From assembly GCF_040741455.2 (NCBI RefSeq), contig NZ_CP160328.2, forward strand, positions 806,001 through 870,000: a DNA stretch of 64,000 nucleotides, in the 5' to 3' direction. Below, in pieces: positions 54,341 to 64,000 of the stretch; position 1 is the first letter of the stretch; each line of letters opens with the position of its first letter. Below the pieces are notes generated by a model. The model searched no databases, was not told where the DNA came from, and worked only from the letters and a program-made list of their open reading frames with translations. A program made the translations under genes and the position numbers. This stretch comes from Snodgrassella alvi (GTDB lineage: Bacteria; Pseudomonadota; Gammaproteobacteria; Burkholderiales; Neisseriaceae).

Positions 54341-54380
54341 AAATACGCGCGTTTTGTAATTAAAAACGCGCGTTGTATTT
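54341..54380 (-). promoter_or_regulatory. Hairpin between cvpA and purF
   Basis: AAATACGCGCGTTTT and AAAAACGCGCGTTGTATTT form a long stem with small bulges in the 82-base gap between the two genes, just before the purF ribosome binding site. It could be an attenuator, an RNA processing site or a translation-control element. Confidence 0.45.
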
Positions 54381-54399
54381 AGTCAGATAATTCATACGT

Positions 54400-54897
54400 T
54401 TATACCGATGGCGAATTCAGCTTCTCAGCCACAAAAGACGGCAGGTACGGCACCGCAAGCATAGCCAATTGCTCAAACATACCTGCTGTAGCCGAATCAC
54501 GCCATGCTGGCGTTTTGGGTAAATCAGTAAAAGCACACAGCAATACCACCAGTGTAACAATAATCACGCCTTTCACCGCCCCAAAACAGGCACCGAAAAT
54601 CCGGTTGACACCACCTAGACCAATTGATTGCAAAGCGGAAGTAATCAGCGCACGAAATAGTCGCTGCACTATCCACATCACCCCAAACACCAGTACAAAA
54701 GACAAAGCAACAGCCAGCGCACGGGGCTGCATCGTAGGAAAAGCCATATCCGCTACCGGCGCGGCCAACATCTTGGCACCGAGAAAGGCTACCAGCCAGC
54801 ATAATAAAGCGGCTATCTCGCCCACCAGACCGCGCATCATCGCTACCAGTGTGGTCAGCAAAATCACGCCCAGAGCCAGAAAATCAAACAGTGTCAT
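54400..54897 (-). CDS. cvpA: CvpA family membrane protein
   Basis: A 165-residue inner-membrane protein with four hydrophobic helices and the CvpA pattern 'FDFLALGVILLTTLVAMMRG' at the start and 'GGVNRIFGACFGAVKG' near 95. The family was named for colicin V production and is linked to envelope homeostasis; its mechanism is unclear. It precedes purF and begins 15 bases after the SPOR-protein stop codon. Confidence 0.93.
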   Translation of the reverse strand: MTLFDFLALGVILLTTLVAMMRGLVGEIAALLCWLVAFLGAKMLAAPVADMAFPTMQPRALAVALSFVLVFGVMWIVQRLFRALITSALQSIGLGGVNRIFGACFGAVKGVIIVTLVVLLCAFTDLPKTPAWRDSATAGMFEQLAMLAVPYLPSFVAEKLNSPSV

Positions 54898-54912
54898 GCC
54901 CGTATCAATATC

Positions 54913-56106
54913 CTATAAACCGATTACCAAACCATCCAGCCCAACAGCATGTACTTTATCCAGATTCTGCATTGCCTGACTGCGGCTATTGTAAACACGG
55001 CTGCGTACCCGATACAGCGTACCCTTACTGGTCTGGCTAGTCGTAATACTCACTGGCACACCGGCCACTGCCAAACGCTGCTGAACCAGATTGGCCTGCG
55101 CTTCAGTGGTATAGGCACCAATCTGAATCACTGTACGCTCCACCGCATCCTTGCTGTTGTTCGTGGCGGCGACAGGCGCTTTATTATTACGGCTCTGCTC
55201 TGTCGTACTCTTTCTGCTCACAGCTGCAGCAGCTTTATTTTCCAATATCTGTTGCGGCGTCAGTCTGCCCGTAGTATTGCTATTCTTGCCACTTGCTGCA
55301 TTACTATTTTGTTTAGGCGTAGCAGCCGGTTTGACCGGAGCTGGATTTTTCACTGGTGTTTTGGCCACTGTCGAGGTTTTCTTTTCGCTTTCAACAACTG
55401 TTTTTGTTGAAGACACAGTGGTATTACCTACAGCTTGTTGTTTTCTGTTTTCCGCAGCAGCTGACGCTTTACTGGCTGGTTTCTCAACAGTTTCCGTTGG
55501 AGTGCGAGGTTTGGTTACAGTTGTCACCCTCACTGGCGGATTTTTCTCGGCAGCTTCTACTGGTCTAGTAGCTGCCGGTTTTATTCTAGGCGAAGCAACA
55601 GCTTCTTCATGATGCAACCGTCTTTGTTCCACAGGCTGTGATTTATGTTCAGTAAGGGTTTTGGCTGGTTGCACAACCGGCTTAACTGTAGCTTTCTCTG
55701 CCTCTACTTTCTGAGGCGCCGGACGTACGGGTTTCACTTGCGGCACAACTGGCACTACTGTTGCAGCCGTTTTAGAAACATGGTTTTCAGCTGGCGGTAC
55801 AGATGCTGCCGATGAAACTGGTATGCTAGCAACCTCAGAGGCAGGCACCGTTACCGGCAAAGCAGGTGCACTGGCTGCTGGTTCCAGCACCACCGCAGAA
55901 GCAGATTGTGTATCCATAGCCGCACTAGCCGGTCTGGCTGCAGAAGCTGCTTTGATATCCAGCTGTGGAGCTGGTACTGGCTGAGGAGTACGACGGCTCA
56001 GCATAACAAGCAGCAGAATAGCAGCAATCACCACCATAATCAGTGCACCGACCAAACGGCGCCGATTTCGCCGTTTCAGCTGTTCGTAATTTTCCTGCGC
56101 ATTCAT
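54913..56106 (-). CDS. SPOR-domain cell-division-type membrane protein
   Basis: A 397-residue bitopic protein: short cytoplasmic basic N-terminus, one transmembrane helix (about 18-36), a long low-complexity Ala/Pro/Lys/Val periplasmic linker (about 40-310) and a C-terminal SPOR domain (about 320-397, 'VIQIGAYTTEAQANLVQQRL', 'LYRVRSRVYNSRSQA'). SPOR domains bind denuded septal peptidoglycan, so a role at the division site is expected (FtsN/DedD-like). It lies between folC and cvpA, as DedD does in other proteobacteria. Confidence 0.88.
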   Translation of the reverse strand: MNAQENYEQLKRRNRRRLVGALIMVVIAAILLLVMLSRRTPQPVPAPQLDIKAASAARPASAAMDTQSASAVVLEPAASAPALPVTVPASEVASIPVSSAASVPPAENHVSKTAATVVPVVPQVKPVRPAPQKVEAEKATVKPVVQPAKTLTEHKSQPVEQRRLHHEEAVASPRIKPAATRPVEAAEKNPPVRVTTVTKPRTPTETVEKPASKASAAAENRKQQAVGNTTVSSTKTVVESEKKTSTVAKTPVKNPAPVKPAATPKQNSNAASGKNSNTTGRLTPQQILENKAAAAVSRKSTTEQSRNNKAPVAATNNSKDAVERTVIQIGAYTTEAQANLVQQRLAVAGVPVSITTSQTSKGTLYRVRSRVYNSRSQAMQNLDKVHAVGLDGLVIGL

Positions 56107-56148
56107 GCGTTATCCACTCCTCTGTCGTGCTCGTTTCGATTTTAAAAT

Positions 56149-57453
56149 TTACAACGATGGCAAATCCATTATTTCTGCTACGGTATGAAACGAACCAAAT
56201 ACCACAATTCTATCATTCTCACCCGCTTGTGATAAAGCTGCACGATAAGCCTCTGCTACTGAAGCATAAGTTGTTATCGCCGAAATATGCTGGCGAGCAA
56301 ATTTCTCTTCCAGCGCTGCTGTTGTCAGACCTCGCGGTAAATGCAGCGGCGCAATATACCAGCTATCAAACTGGTCTTTCACAATTTCCAGTACCCCTTC
56401 AATATCCTTATCAGCGAGCATACTAAAAACAGCCAGACGTTTCTCTGCATACGGTAAAGTAATCAAGCTGTTGCGCAACGCCCGTGCCGCATGAGGATTA
56501 TGCCCCACATCCAATATCGTCAGTGGCCGACCGGGTAATACCTGAAACCTGCCCGGATGATGTACTCGCAGCAAACCACGTTTAATCGCACCGATATCCA
56601 GCGGCAGACGATCTGACAAGCATTCCAATACTGTCAACGCACAGGCCGCATTACTCAGTTGAAAGTTCCCTCGCAAAGCCGGTATTGGCAGAGCATGGCG
56701 GGCATGTTCTCCAACAAACAATTGACTGTTTTGGGGATGAAAACGGTATGACCATTGCTGCATTTCCAACTTATGATAATCAAAATCCCGTCCAAGCAGC
56801 AGTAAATCTGCACCCACTGCCTCAGCATGTGCCGCTAAACTTTCCGGTACCGGCAGCTGAGCACAAATCACTGGCCGGCCACCACGCATAATACCGGCTT
56901 TTTCAAACGCCACTTTTTCTATCGTATTGCCAAGATAGGCTTCATGATCCAGATCGACACTGGTAATCACCGCCACATCCGCATCAAATACATTTACTGC
57001 ATCCAGCCGGCCACCCAGTCCCACTTCCAGCACCATAATATCTACCTTCTGCTGGTCAAAGACTTCCACTGCAGCCAGTGTATTGAATTCAAAGTAAGTT
57101 AGTACAGTATTACCACGTTCAGCCTCTATACGTTCAAACGCCTGAACTATCAGCTCATCCGCAACCGGCTGCGCATTGATAGCGATTCGCTCATTAAAAC
57201 GCAGCAAGTGTGGGCTGGTAAGTGTACCCACACGATAGCCAGCTTCGCGATAAATCTGCGTTAGATAGGCACAGACAGAACCTTTGCCATTTGTCCCACC
57301 TACAATAACCACTGGACAATGCGGCTGTAGTCCCATGCGTTCCCGCACCGTACCTACACGAGTCAGTCCCATATCAATCTGCCCGCCCGTCACACCCTGT
57401 TCCAGATGCTGTAGCCAGCGTTTTAATTCAGTTGCATGAAATTTTTCTGTCAT
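56149..57453 (-). CDS. folC: Bifunctional folylpolyglutamate / dihydrofolate synthase
   Basis: Adds glutamate to dihydropteroate and to tetrahydrofolates using ATP. P-loop 'GGTNGKGS' at 52-59, 'TSPHL' near 80, the Mur-ligase-like 'LEVGLGGRLDAVN' near 142 and 'DVGHNPHA' near 312. 434 aa, full length. It starts four bases after the preceding ygfX-like stop codon and is 42 bases from the SPOR gene, within the six-gene operon. Confidence 0.95.
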   Translation of the reverse strand: MTEKFHATELKRWLQHLEQGVTGGQIDMGLTRVGTVRERMGLQPHCPVVIVGGTNGKGSVCAYLTQIYREAGYRVGTLTSPHLLRFNERIAINAQPVADELIVQAFERIEAERGNTVLTYFEFNTLAAVEVFDQQKVDIMVLEVGLGGRLDAVNVFDADVAVITSVDLDHEAYLGNTIEKVAFEKAGIMRGGRPVICAQLPVPESLAAHAEAVGADLLLLGRDFDYHKLEMQQWSYRFHPQNSQLFVGEHARHALPIPALRGNFQLSNAACALTVLECLSDRLPLDIGAIKRGLLRVHHPGRFQVLPGRPLTILDVGHNPHAARALRNSLITLPYAEKRLAVFSMLADKDIEGVLEIVKDQFDSWYIAPLHLPRGLTTAALEEKFARQHISAITTYASVAEAYRAALSQAGENDRIVVFGSFHTVAEIMDLPSL

Positions 57454-57457
57454 TATT

Positions 57458-57940
57458 CTAATTATTCATCCTGAGCCGCAGCCAATGGATGACCTTATAC
57501 AAAATTGATTGCGGCTCAGCAACCTGAGCCGTATGCGGCTGACACCAACGAGCCCATACCTGCAACCGCCGCCATGACGGCGCATCTGTCATATCTGGCA
57601 ACAATAATTGATACACGCTCCCTTTGGCGGTCTGCCATCGCAAAGCCATCAGTCTGGCTCTAATCACACTGTCAGTAGACAAGACAGCAGGAACTGCCCC
57701 TTTTCTGGATGTCAGTATCAGACTGGCCTGCTCCTGACCATTGATTTCAATTCGTTTTATTCTGGTATGAAGCAAACCATAACCCGCCCACAAAACGGAT
57801 AGTACCCAGACCAGCAAAAACAACGCCCGCTGCCAGCCTGTGCTATACAGCACAACAGCAGTGAGTGCCAGCCCATGCATAATCAGAGCCAAAAACTGAG
57901 CTCTCAAAGACGGGCGCACACGCACAACACAGGCTTGCAT
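57458..57940 (-). CDS. YgfX-like (CptA family) inner-membrane protein
   Basis: A 160-residue protein with two adjacent hydrophobic helices (about 15-55), then a soluble beta-rich part and the segment 'SWRRLQVWARW' near 122, which recalls YgfX/CptA proteins. E. coli YgfX pairs with SdhE and affects division proteins, but no sdhE is seen here. Tightly packed between the unknown 57953 gene (12 bases) and folC (4 bases). Confidence 0.6.
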   Translation of the reverse strand: MQACVVRVRPSLRAQFLALIMHGLALTAVVLYSTGWQRALFLLVWVLSVLWAGYGLLHTRIKRIEINGQEQASLILTSRKGAVPAVLSTDSVIRARLMALRWQTAKGSVYQLLLPDMTDAPSWRRLQVWARWCQPHTAQVAEPQSILYKVIHWLRLRMNN

Positions 57941-57952
57941 CAGTCAGCGCCC

Positions 57953-58306
57953 CTATTCGTCACCATATACGGGCGATATCTCCAACTGTGCATCTACCAG
58001 ATCCAGAACCATATCATGTACTTCAACAGTGAAAAAATTCCAGAACTGGTCAATATCCAGCGCCGGCCACAATTTTCGGTCTACTTCCCAAGCAGAAAGC
58101 TCAGCCTCAAAAATCAATTTAAATCGTTCACCTAAATAACCGATTATTTGCTCAGGCGTTTCAAATTCCGGTACCAGCAGCGTCGTACAATTACTTTGCA
58201 ATTGCGCCAACGTCAATTCCGGCAAATCTTCACTGGTCTGGTGCAGCCAATCCAGAAACGCCTGAGCTGGTTTCAGCACCACCGCACTGCGATCAACAAA
58301 ATACAT
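57953..58306 (-). CDS. Conserved hypothetical protein, 117 aa
   Basis: A small acidic soluble protein ('YFVDRSAVVLKPAQAFLDWL' at the start, 'LWPALDIDQFWNFFTVEVHD' near 80). No catalytic motif or membrane segment. I recall similar proteins in other betaproteobacteria without known function. AAGG precedes the ATG at 58306. It is the first gene of the minus-strand operon leading to folC, cvpA and purF, and is divergent from the FAD oxidase. Confidence 0.75.
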   Translation of the reverse strand: MYFVDRSAVVLKPAQAFLDWLHQTSEDLPELTLAQLQSNCTTLLVPEFETPEQIIGYLGERFKLIFEAELSAWEVDRKLWPALDIDQFWNFFTVEVHDMVLDLVDAQLEISPVYGDE

Positions 58307-58429
58307 ACCTTTTCCTTACTTAAATTACCAATTCACGATATTGTAACATTGTCTAACAGCGTAGATTTCACCAAACAACCTCAGTATTTGCCGTACAATC
58401 TTCTTATTCTTCTCTTAAGGTGAACTGCC

Positions 58430-59836
58430 ATGACAACCACCAGCCATCTAGCGCATCTGTCTCAGCTACTCAGTGCCAGAGAAATCATTACCGATTCCAG
58501 CCTTATTGAGCCTTACTGTACAGACCAGCGCGGCCGTTATCATGGACAGGTATTTGCCGTATTACAACCGCATTCAGTATCCGCTGTACAGAGCATTCTG
58601 CGTTACTGCCAGCAGCAACAAATACCGATTACGCCTCAGGGAGGCAATACCGGATTGTGCGGAGCAGCCACCCCTCATAGCTGCACTGCCGGTAAAGGTA
58701 TCATCCTTTCACTCAGCAAACTCAACCGCGTCCGCAAGCTGAGTCTGGCCGATAACACCATTACCGTAGAAGCCGGCATGATACTGGCAGATGTACAGGC
58801 CGCAGCCAAACAGGCCAACCGTTATTTTCCCCTCAGCCTCGCCAGCGAAGGCTCCTGCCAGATAGGTGGTAATATCGCCTGCAATGCTGGTGGACTAAAT
58901 GTTGTGCGTTACGGCACCATGCGCGATCTGGTACTTGGATTAGAATACGTACTGCCCGACGGTCAACTGGTGAGTCACCTCAATCCACTACATAAAAATA
59001 CCAGCGGCTACGAAATGAGCCAGCAAATCATCGGCAGCGAAGGCACACTGGCCATCATTACCGCCGCCACTCTTAAACTCTTTGCACCACCGCAAAGCAT
59101 ACTCACCGCATGGGTCGGATTAGATAACATACAGGCAGCCACCAGCCTACTCTCTGCCCTTAAAAACCATTTCGCCGAACGCTTGTCCAGCTTTGAATTA
59201 ATCAGTCAGGCTGCCCTGAATCTGTCAGCCAGATACAGCCAGCTGCAAGAACCAGTCAATGCTAAATGGCATATTCTGTTTGAGCTTACCGATAGCTTGC
59301 CCACTCAAGATCTGACCGAGCCATTAATCAACGTACTCGAACAAGGCAACTGGCTCAATGCCATCATTGCCGATTCAGAAACCAAACGTCAGCACCTGTG
59401 GACATTGCGCGAAAACATATCTGCAGCTCAGCGCAGTCTGGGCGCCAGTATCAAACACGATATCGTAGTACCAATAGAAAGAGTAGCCGATTTTATCGAA
59501 AGCTGCCAGCAGAGCCTCTTCACAGCCTTTCCACAAACCAAAACCATTCTCTTCGGACATCTGGGCGACGGCAGCCTGCATTACAACGTTTTCATTGCCG
59601 ACATCCGCAGCAACGACGTATATCACTATGAAAAAGAAATTAACCAAGTGGTCTACGAACAAGTTTTACAACATCAAGGTAGCATTGCTGCCGAGCACGG
59701 CATCGGCCAACTGAAAAACCAATGGCTATCACAGGTACGGACACCTGCTGAAATCAACTGGATGTGGGCGCAGAAACACTATTTTGACCCAAAAAACATT
59801 CTCAATCCCGGCAAGGTTCTGCCACCCCAGCCATGA
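58430..59836 (+). CDS. FAD-linked 2-hydroxyacid dehydrogenase (GlcD/D2HGDH-like)
   Basis: A 468-residue flavoprotein: PCMH FAD-binding domain with 'PQGGNTGLCGAA' near 65-76 and 'GGNIACNAGG' near 147, and FAD-oxidase C domain with 'LFGHLGDGSLHYNVF' near 370 and 'SIAAEHGIGQLK' near 420. The histidines of the last two motifs usually bind the catalytic metal. Family members oxidise D-lactate, D-2-hydroxyglutarate or glycolate; the substrate here is open. Related to, but much shorter than, the fused enzyme at 1051-4881. AAGG lies six bases before the ATG. Confidence 0.88.
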   Translation: MTTTSHLAHLSQLLSAREIITDSSLIEPYCTDQRGRYHGQVFAVLQPHSVSAVQSILRYCQQQQIPITPQGGNTGLCGAATPHSCTAGKGIILSLSKLNRVRKLSLADNTITVEAGMILADVQAAAKQANRYFPLSLASEGSCQIGGNIACNAGGLNVVRYGTMRDLVLGLEYVLPDGQLVSHLNPLHKNTSGYEMSQQIIGSEGTLAIITAATLKLFAPPQSILTAWVGLDNIQAATSLLSALKNHFAERLSSFELISQAALNLSARYSQLQEPVNAKWHILFELTDSLPTQDLTEPLINVLEQGNWLNAIIADSETKRQHLWTLRENISAAQRSLGASIKHDIVVPIERVADFIESCQQSLFTAFPQTKTILFGHLGDGSLHYNVFIADIRSNDVYHYEKEINQVVYEQVLQHQGSIAAEHGIGQLKNQWLSQVRTPAEINWMWAQKHYFDPKNILNPGKVLPPQP

Positions 59837-59869
59837 TATAGTAAGCCTTTTGCCAGACAGCCTAGAAAC

Positions 59870-60304
59870 ATGAGCGAAGTAACCCTGTATACAGATGGCG
59901 CCTGCAAAGGTAATCCCGGCTTAGGTGGCTGGGGTGCATACCTGCAATCCGGTAGCCATAGCAAAGAACTTTTTGGCGGCGAAGCCAACACCACCAACAA
60001 CCGTATGGAACTAACCGCTGTCATACAAGGACTGGCAGCCCTAAAGCGTCCCTGCATTGTTCATATCTATACTGATTCCCAGTACGTTAAAAAAGGCATG
60101 CAGGAATGGATACACAACTGGAAAGCACGCGGCTGGAAAACCGCCTCAAAACAACCAGTAAAAAACGCTGAGTTATGGCAGCTACTGGATGTCGAAGTAA
60201 ACAAACATCAGGTGCACTGGCACTGGGTCAAAGGCCATAATGGACATCCAGGAAACGAAAAAGCTGATGAATTGGCTAATCGCGGCGTGGATCTGGTGAA
60301 ATAA
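59870..60304 (+). CDS. rnhA: Ribonuclease HI
   Basis: Cleaves the RNA strand of RNA-DNA hybrids. All four catalytic carboxylates are present: D9 (in '[11 protein letters not shown]'), E47 (in 'NNRMELTA'), D69 (in 'YTDSQYV') and D133 (in 'KADELANRG'), with the catalytic-loop His in '[15 protein letters not shown]'. 144 aa, single domain, no N-terminal hybrid-binding domain. It begins 33 bases after the FAD oxidase stop codon. Confidence 0.97.
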   Translation: MSEVTLYTDGACKGNPGLGGWGAYLQSGSHSKELFGGEANTTNNRMELTAVIQGLAALKRPCIVHIYTDSQYVKKGMQEWIHNWKARGWKTASKQPVKNAELWQLLDVEVNKHQVHWHWVKGHNGHPGNEKADELANRGVDLVK

Positions 60305-60838
60305 TGACAATACAACTTCTTGTACGCATATATAATTACTAGAATTATTCATAAGAACAATAAACTATCAATTAATTTAAACAATATTTATTCATCATGA
60401 TAAAATTTCTAAAATTTAGATGATTCATCTCCAAATGATAAATTTCAAACAATATTGAGACAAAATCAAACCGCAAATTTTACGATATCCGTTTATATAT
60501 CTTTAAATTTAAAGTATAGAAATCATCAACTAAAAGTAATTTTTATGAGGAAAAAATAAGCAAGCGTTCGATATTATTTTTATCATCATAATTTCAAAAA
60601 TAGTTTATTAATAAAACGTACTCATTTTCTATATATCCACATTTACCACACAATCAGCTCGATTAATACAAAGTTGTAAATATATACCCTACAACGCAAC
60701 TACCTAAAGTAATGCGACGATGCTAAATTTTTAGTAGCATCTTTTTAAAATTGCCAGATATCGCCCATAGAAACTAATTGTTAAATAACTAAATTTCTGA
60801 ACAAACAATTTATTAAAATTTGTCTTCTTATACAAAAG
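60305..60838. other. AT-rich region between convergent rnhA and groEL
   Basis: About 530 bases with no gene, repeat or RNA recognised. A/T runs dominate up to the groEL terminator. Confidence 0.5.
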
Positions 60839-60869
60839 AAAAGCCGGATATTTTAATATCCGGCTTTTT
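60839..60869 (-). terminator. Terminator of groES-groEL
   Basis: GCCGGATATT and AATATCCGGC form a ten-base perfect stem with a two-base loop; A-runs and T-runs on both sides make it bidirectional. It lies about 30 bases after the groEL stop codon. Confidence 0.95.
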
Positions 60870-60899
60870 CATTTACTAAGCTGAGTGCCTAAGGCTGCA

Positions 60900-62555
<1,656 letters not shown>

Positions 62556-62613
62556 CTAATCTTTAATAATCAATTACGCAAATACAAATAAAATAGAATT
62601 TCTGGATAAACAA

Positions 62614-62901
62614 TTATTCAACAATACCGAAAATATCTTCTTCGCGCATTACCAGCAATTCTTCACCGTCAACTTTAACAGTTTGACCGCTGTATTTACC
62701 GAAAATCACTTTATCGCCAACTTTCACATCCACTTTCAGACGGTCGCCGTTTTTCAGCAGTTTGCCATTACCAACTGCAATCACTTCACCCATATCAGGT
62801 TTTTCAGCAGCAGAACCTGGCAATACAATACCAGAAGCTGTTTTTTCTTCAGCTTCCAAACGTTTTACCACAACACGGTCATTCAAAGGACGAATAGTCA
62901 T
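62614..62901 (-). CDS. groES: Co-chaperonin GroES (Hsp10)
   Basis: A 95-residue lid of the GroEL chamber ('[18 protein letters not shown]', mobile loop near 17-33, '[12 protein letters not shown]' near 60). The ATG at 62901 (GGAGA upstream) gives the standard start; the frame is open 13 codons further but those residues are not GroES-like. First gene of groES-groEL. Confidence 0.97.
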   Translation of the reverse strand: MTIRPLNDRVVVKRLEAEEKTASGIVLPGSAAEKPDMGEVIAVGNGKLLKNGDRLKVDVKVGDKVIFGKYSGQTVKVDGEELLVMREEDIFGIVE

Positions 62902-62962
62902 ATTATCTTCTCCACATCTTTGGTGCGCAAAGCACCTCAAAGTTGGTTAATACAAACCCGCA

Positions 62963-62992
62963 TATATAGCGGGACGTAAAATTCATTTCGAT
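62963..62992 (-). promoter_or_regulatory. Candidate sigma-32 heat-shock promoter of groES-groEL
   Basis: On the minus strand ATCGAAA-N12-CCCGCTATAT resembles the sigma-32 consensus CTTGAAA-N11-16-CCCCATNT. It would start transcription about 55 bases before groES. The -10 overlaps a perfect inverted repeat CCCGC-N7-GCGGG (62957-62973). No CIRCE element is visible. Confidence 0.5.
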
Positions 62993-63357
62993 AAATAAAG
63001 TAAGGCTAGGCGGCCACAATTCAAGAGTAAGTGAAGTAATTATTTTCCTAATTCTTACAAATACTTAGTAAAATTGACAGAATATTCCTGCACTTACCAG
63101 AGTCAGGCACCCTACCGCAGACAAAATATTACCGGCCGGAATATCATAAGATATTCAGAAAATATTTCTGGCGCCACAAGCTTAACGTTAATATTGCAGA
63201 CTTGACCCGTACGCGCATGCAGGAATTAAAAAAGCTTTCTCTATCAAACGGCAACCAGATTTTCTGGTAAATAATCTGCGTACTGTTTCTATACATTATT
63301 AACTCAAGTATACCCAGCAGAATTTTCCAGCCTATTGAGATGGGAACTGTAAACAAA
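62993..63357. other. Region between groES promoter and the sigma-factor operon
   Basis: About 365 bases. A 70-codon minus-strand ORF (TTG start) spans 63144-63356 but has no ribosome binding site or family resemblance. No full anti-sigma gene was recognised. Confidence 0.4.
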
Positions 63358-63402
63358 TTACTTCACACGTTGCCACAAATGTTCTGAGTCCTTATCAATC
63401 AT
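63358..63402 (-). other. Tiny ORF overlapping the sigma-factor stop, possible anti-sigma remnant
   Basis: An ATG inside the last codons of the sigma-factor gene opens 14 codons ('MIDKDSEHLWQRVK') and then a stop. Its position is where an anti-sigma factor gene usually starts, with overlap that would couple translation. It may be the stub of a lost regulator or a chance ORF. Confidence 0.3.
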
Positions 63403-63991
63403 GTTCAAATCTGCTTTCAACTTCAGCAGATAATAGTTCCCGCGCCCTTGCAATTCGTGAGCGTACAGTACCAATCGGACAGCCCATTATCTGAGCAATT
63501 TCTTCATATGACAAATCATTGATTTCGAAAAGAATAATCGGTTGACGCAAATTAGGTGGCAACTGATCAATTGCTTCGCCCAGCACATCAATCAACTCGC
63601 GGTTTAATAATTGTTTTTCAGGTGTCTGATAGTCGGACAAATGTTCGAGAACATCAACTTCTTCCCCATTCTCATCCACTATTTCAGTAATCATTTGCGG
63701 TTCGCGTCCATATACAGCAATCATAGACTTAGCCGTATTCATCCCAATACAGCATAACCAAGTATAAAACTGACTACTAGCCCGAAACTGAGGTAACGCT
63801 TTGTAGGCTTTGAGAAAGGTTTCCTGTACCACATCCAACGTAATCTGATCGTCATGAGTAAAACGACGCAGAAAATGCTTTAATCGACGCTGATATTTGC
63901 TCACCAGCAAACTGAAAATCTGCGCATCACCCTGCTGAGCCTTACGCACCAACACCTGTTCTTCCACCTGTGGGGTACGGTTTTCATGCAT
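63395..63991 (-). CDS. rpoE: ECF sigma factor, RpoE-like
   Basis: A 198-residue extracytoplasmic-function sigma factor. Region 2 ('FLRRFTHDDQITLDVVQETFLKAY' split across residues 39-62, with the core-binding and -10 recognising helices) and region 4 ('LSYEEIAQIMGCPIGTVRSRIARAREL' across about 160-186, helix-turn-helix for the -35) are both intact. It should direct an envelope or oxidative stress regulon. The usual downstream anti-sigma gene is not evident. The start lies ten bases from the window edge, so upstream context is missing. Confidence 0.92.
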   Translation of the reverse strand: MHENRTPQVEEQVLVRKAQQGDAQIFSLLVSKYQRRLKHFLRRFTHDDQITLDVVQETFLKAYKALPQFRASSQFYTWLCCIGMNTAKSMIAVYGREPQMITEIVDENGEEVDVLEHLSDYQTPEKQLLNRELIDVLGEAIDQLPPNLRQPIILFEINDLSYEEIAQIMGCPIGTVRSRIARARELLSAEVESRFEHD

Positions 63992-64000
63992 ATAGTTATC

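Noticed and set aside
55151-55612. A 153-codon plus-strand ORF with hydrophobic product opposite the SPOR protein
   Set aside because: It is the antisense of the low-complexity Ala/Pro/Lys linker; such repeats produce long open antisense frames.
63144-63356. A 70-codon minus-strand ORF after the sigma factor, considered as an anti-sigma factor
   Set aside because: Its only start is a TTG without a ribosome binding site, and it lacks the His/Cys zinc motif or membrane helix expected of an anti-sigma protein.

Overview
The window looks like a chromosome segment of a Neisseriaceae bacterium with a fairly AT-rich genome. The gene content (a GNA1162-type lipoprotein, FetB-type siderophore uptake, neisserial type IV pilins, a NalP-like serine protease autotransporter, a CvpA-SPOR-FolC block), together with an apparent T6SS effector/immunity cluster, fits the bee-gut genus Snodgrassella best. 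That assignment is inferred from protein recall, not from a search.

Layout. 1-4.9 kb: the GNA1162-like lipoprotein and a 1276-residue FAD/Fe-S oxidoreductase. 5.4-9.1 kb: a very AT-rich island with two overlapping minus-strand genes that resemble the two-gene antiphage system GapS6a/GapS6b; the large protein has a helical-repeat body and a PIN-nuclease-like C-terminal region. 9.3-13.9 kb: a minus-strand accessory cluster with an HExxH metallopeptidase-like protein (likely secreted effector) followed by five tandem paralogous lipoproteins (likely immunity proteins; one is broken by two frameshifts), a degenerate ORF and two small overlapping ORFs. 14.4-17.4 kb: a copper module, copA and copZ divergent from cueR with a clear CueR-type promoter. 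17.5-22.4 kb: smc and waaA/kdtA.

22.4-29.4 kb is a pilin locus that has undergone duplication. It has three type IV pilin genes and two full-length alkaline-phosphatase-superfamily membrane transferases whose C-terminal halves are nearly identical in DNA. It also holds decayed copies of a third transferase and of the 3' end of waaA, which points to segmental duplication. Two pilins have sigma-54-type promoters. 29.6-39.2 kb holds an exported protein of unknown function and a siderophore locus: outer-membrane receptor, periplasmic esterase, siderophore-interacting reductase, binding lipoprotein, two permeases, ATPase and a small membrane protein. Candidate Fur sites lie in its intergenic regions.

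39.5-43.5 kb is hrpA. 43.6-46.6 kb is a second accessory patch: a PAPS-reductase-like gene pair, a possible small RNA ending in a long hairpin, and a Panacea-domain (DUF4065) gene flanked by two small membrane-protein genes, which suggests a toxin-antitoxin unit. 46.9-50 kb encodes a subtilase autotransporter lipoprotein. The rest is conserved housekeeping: a ferritin-like protein, a zinc alcohol dehydrogenase, a tight six-gene minus-strand operon (unknown gene, ygfX-like, folC, SPOR protein, cvpA, purF), an FAD-linked oxidase, rnhA, groES-groEL with a sigma-32-like promoter, and an ECF sigma factor at the right edge.

No tRNA, rRNA, CRISPR array or intact insertion sequence was seen.
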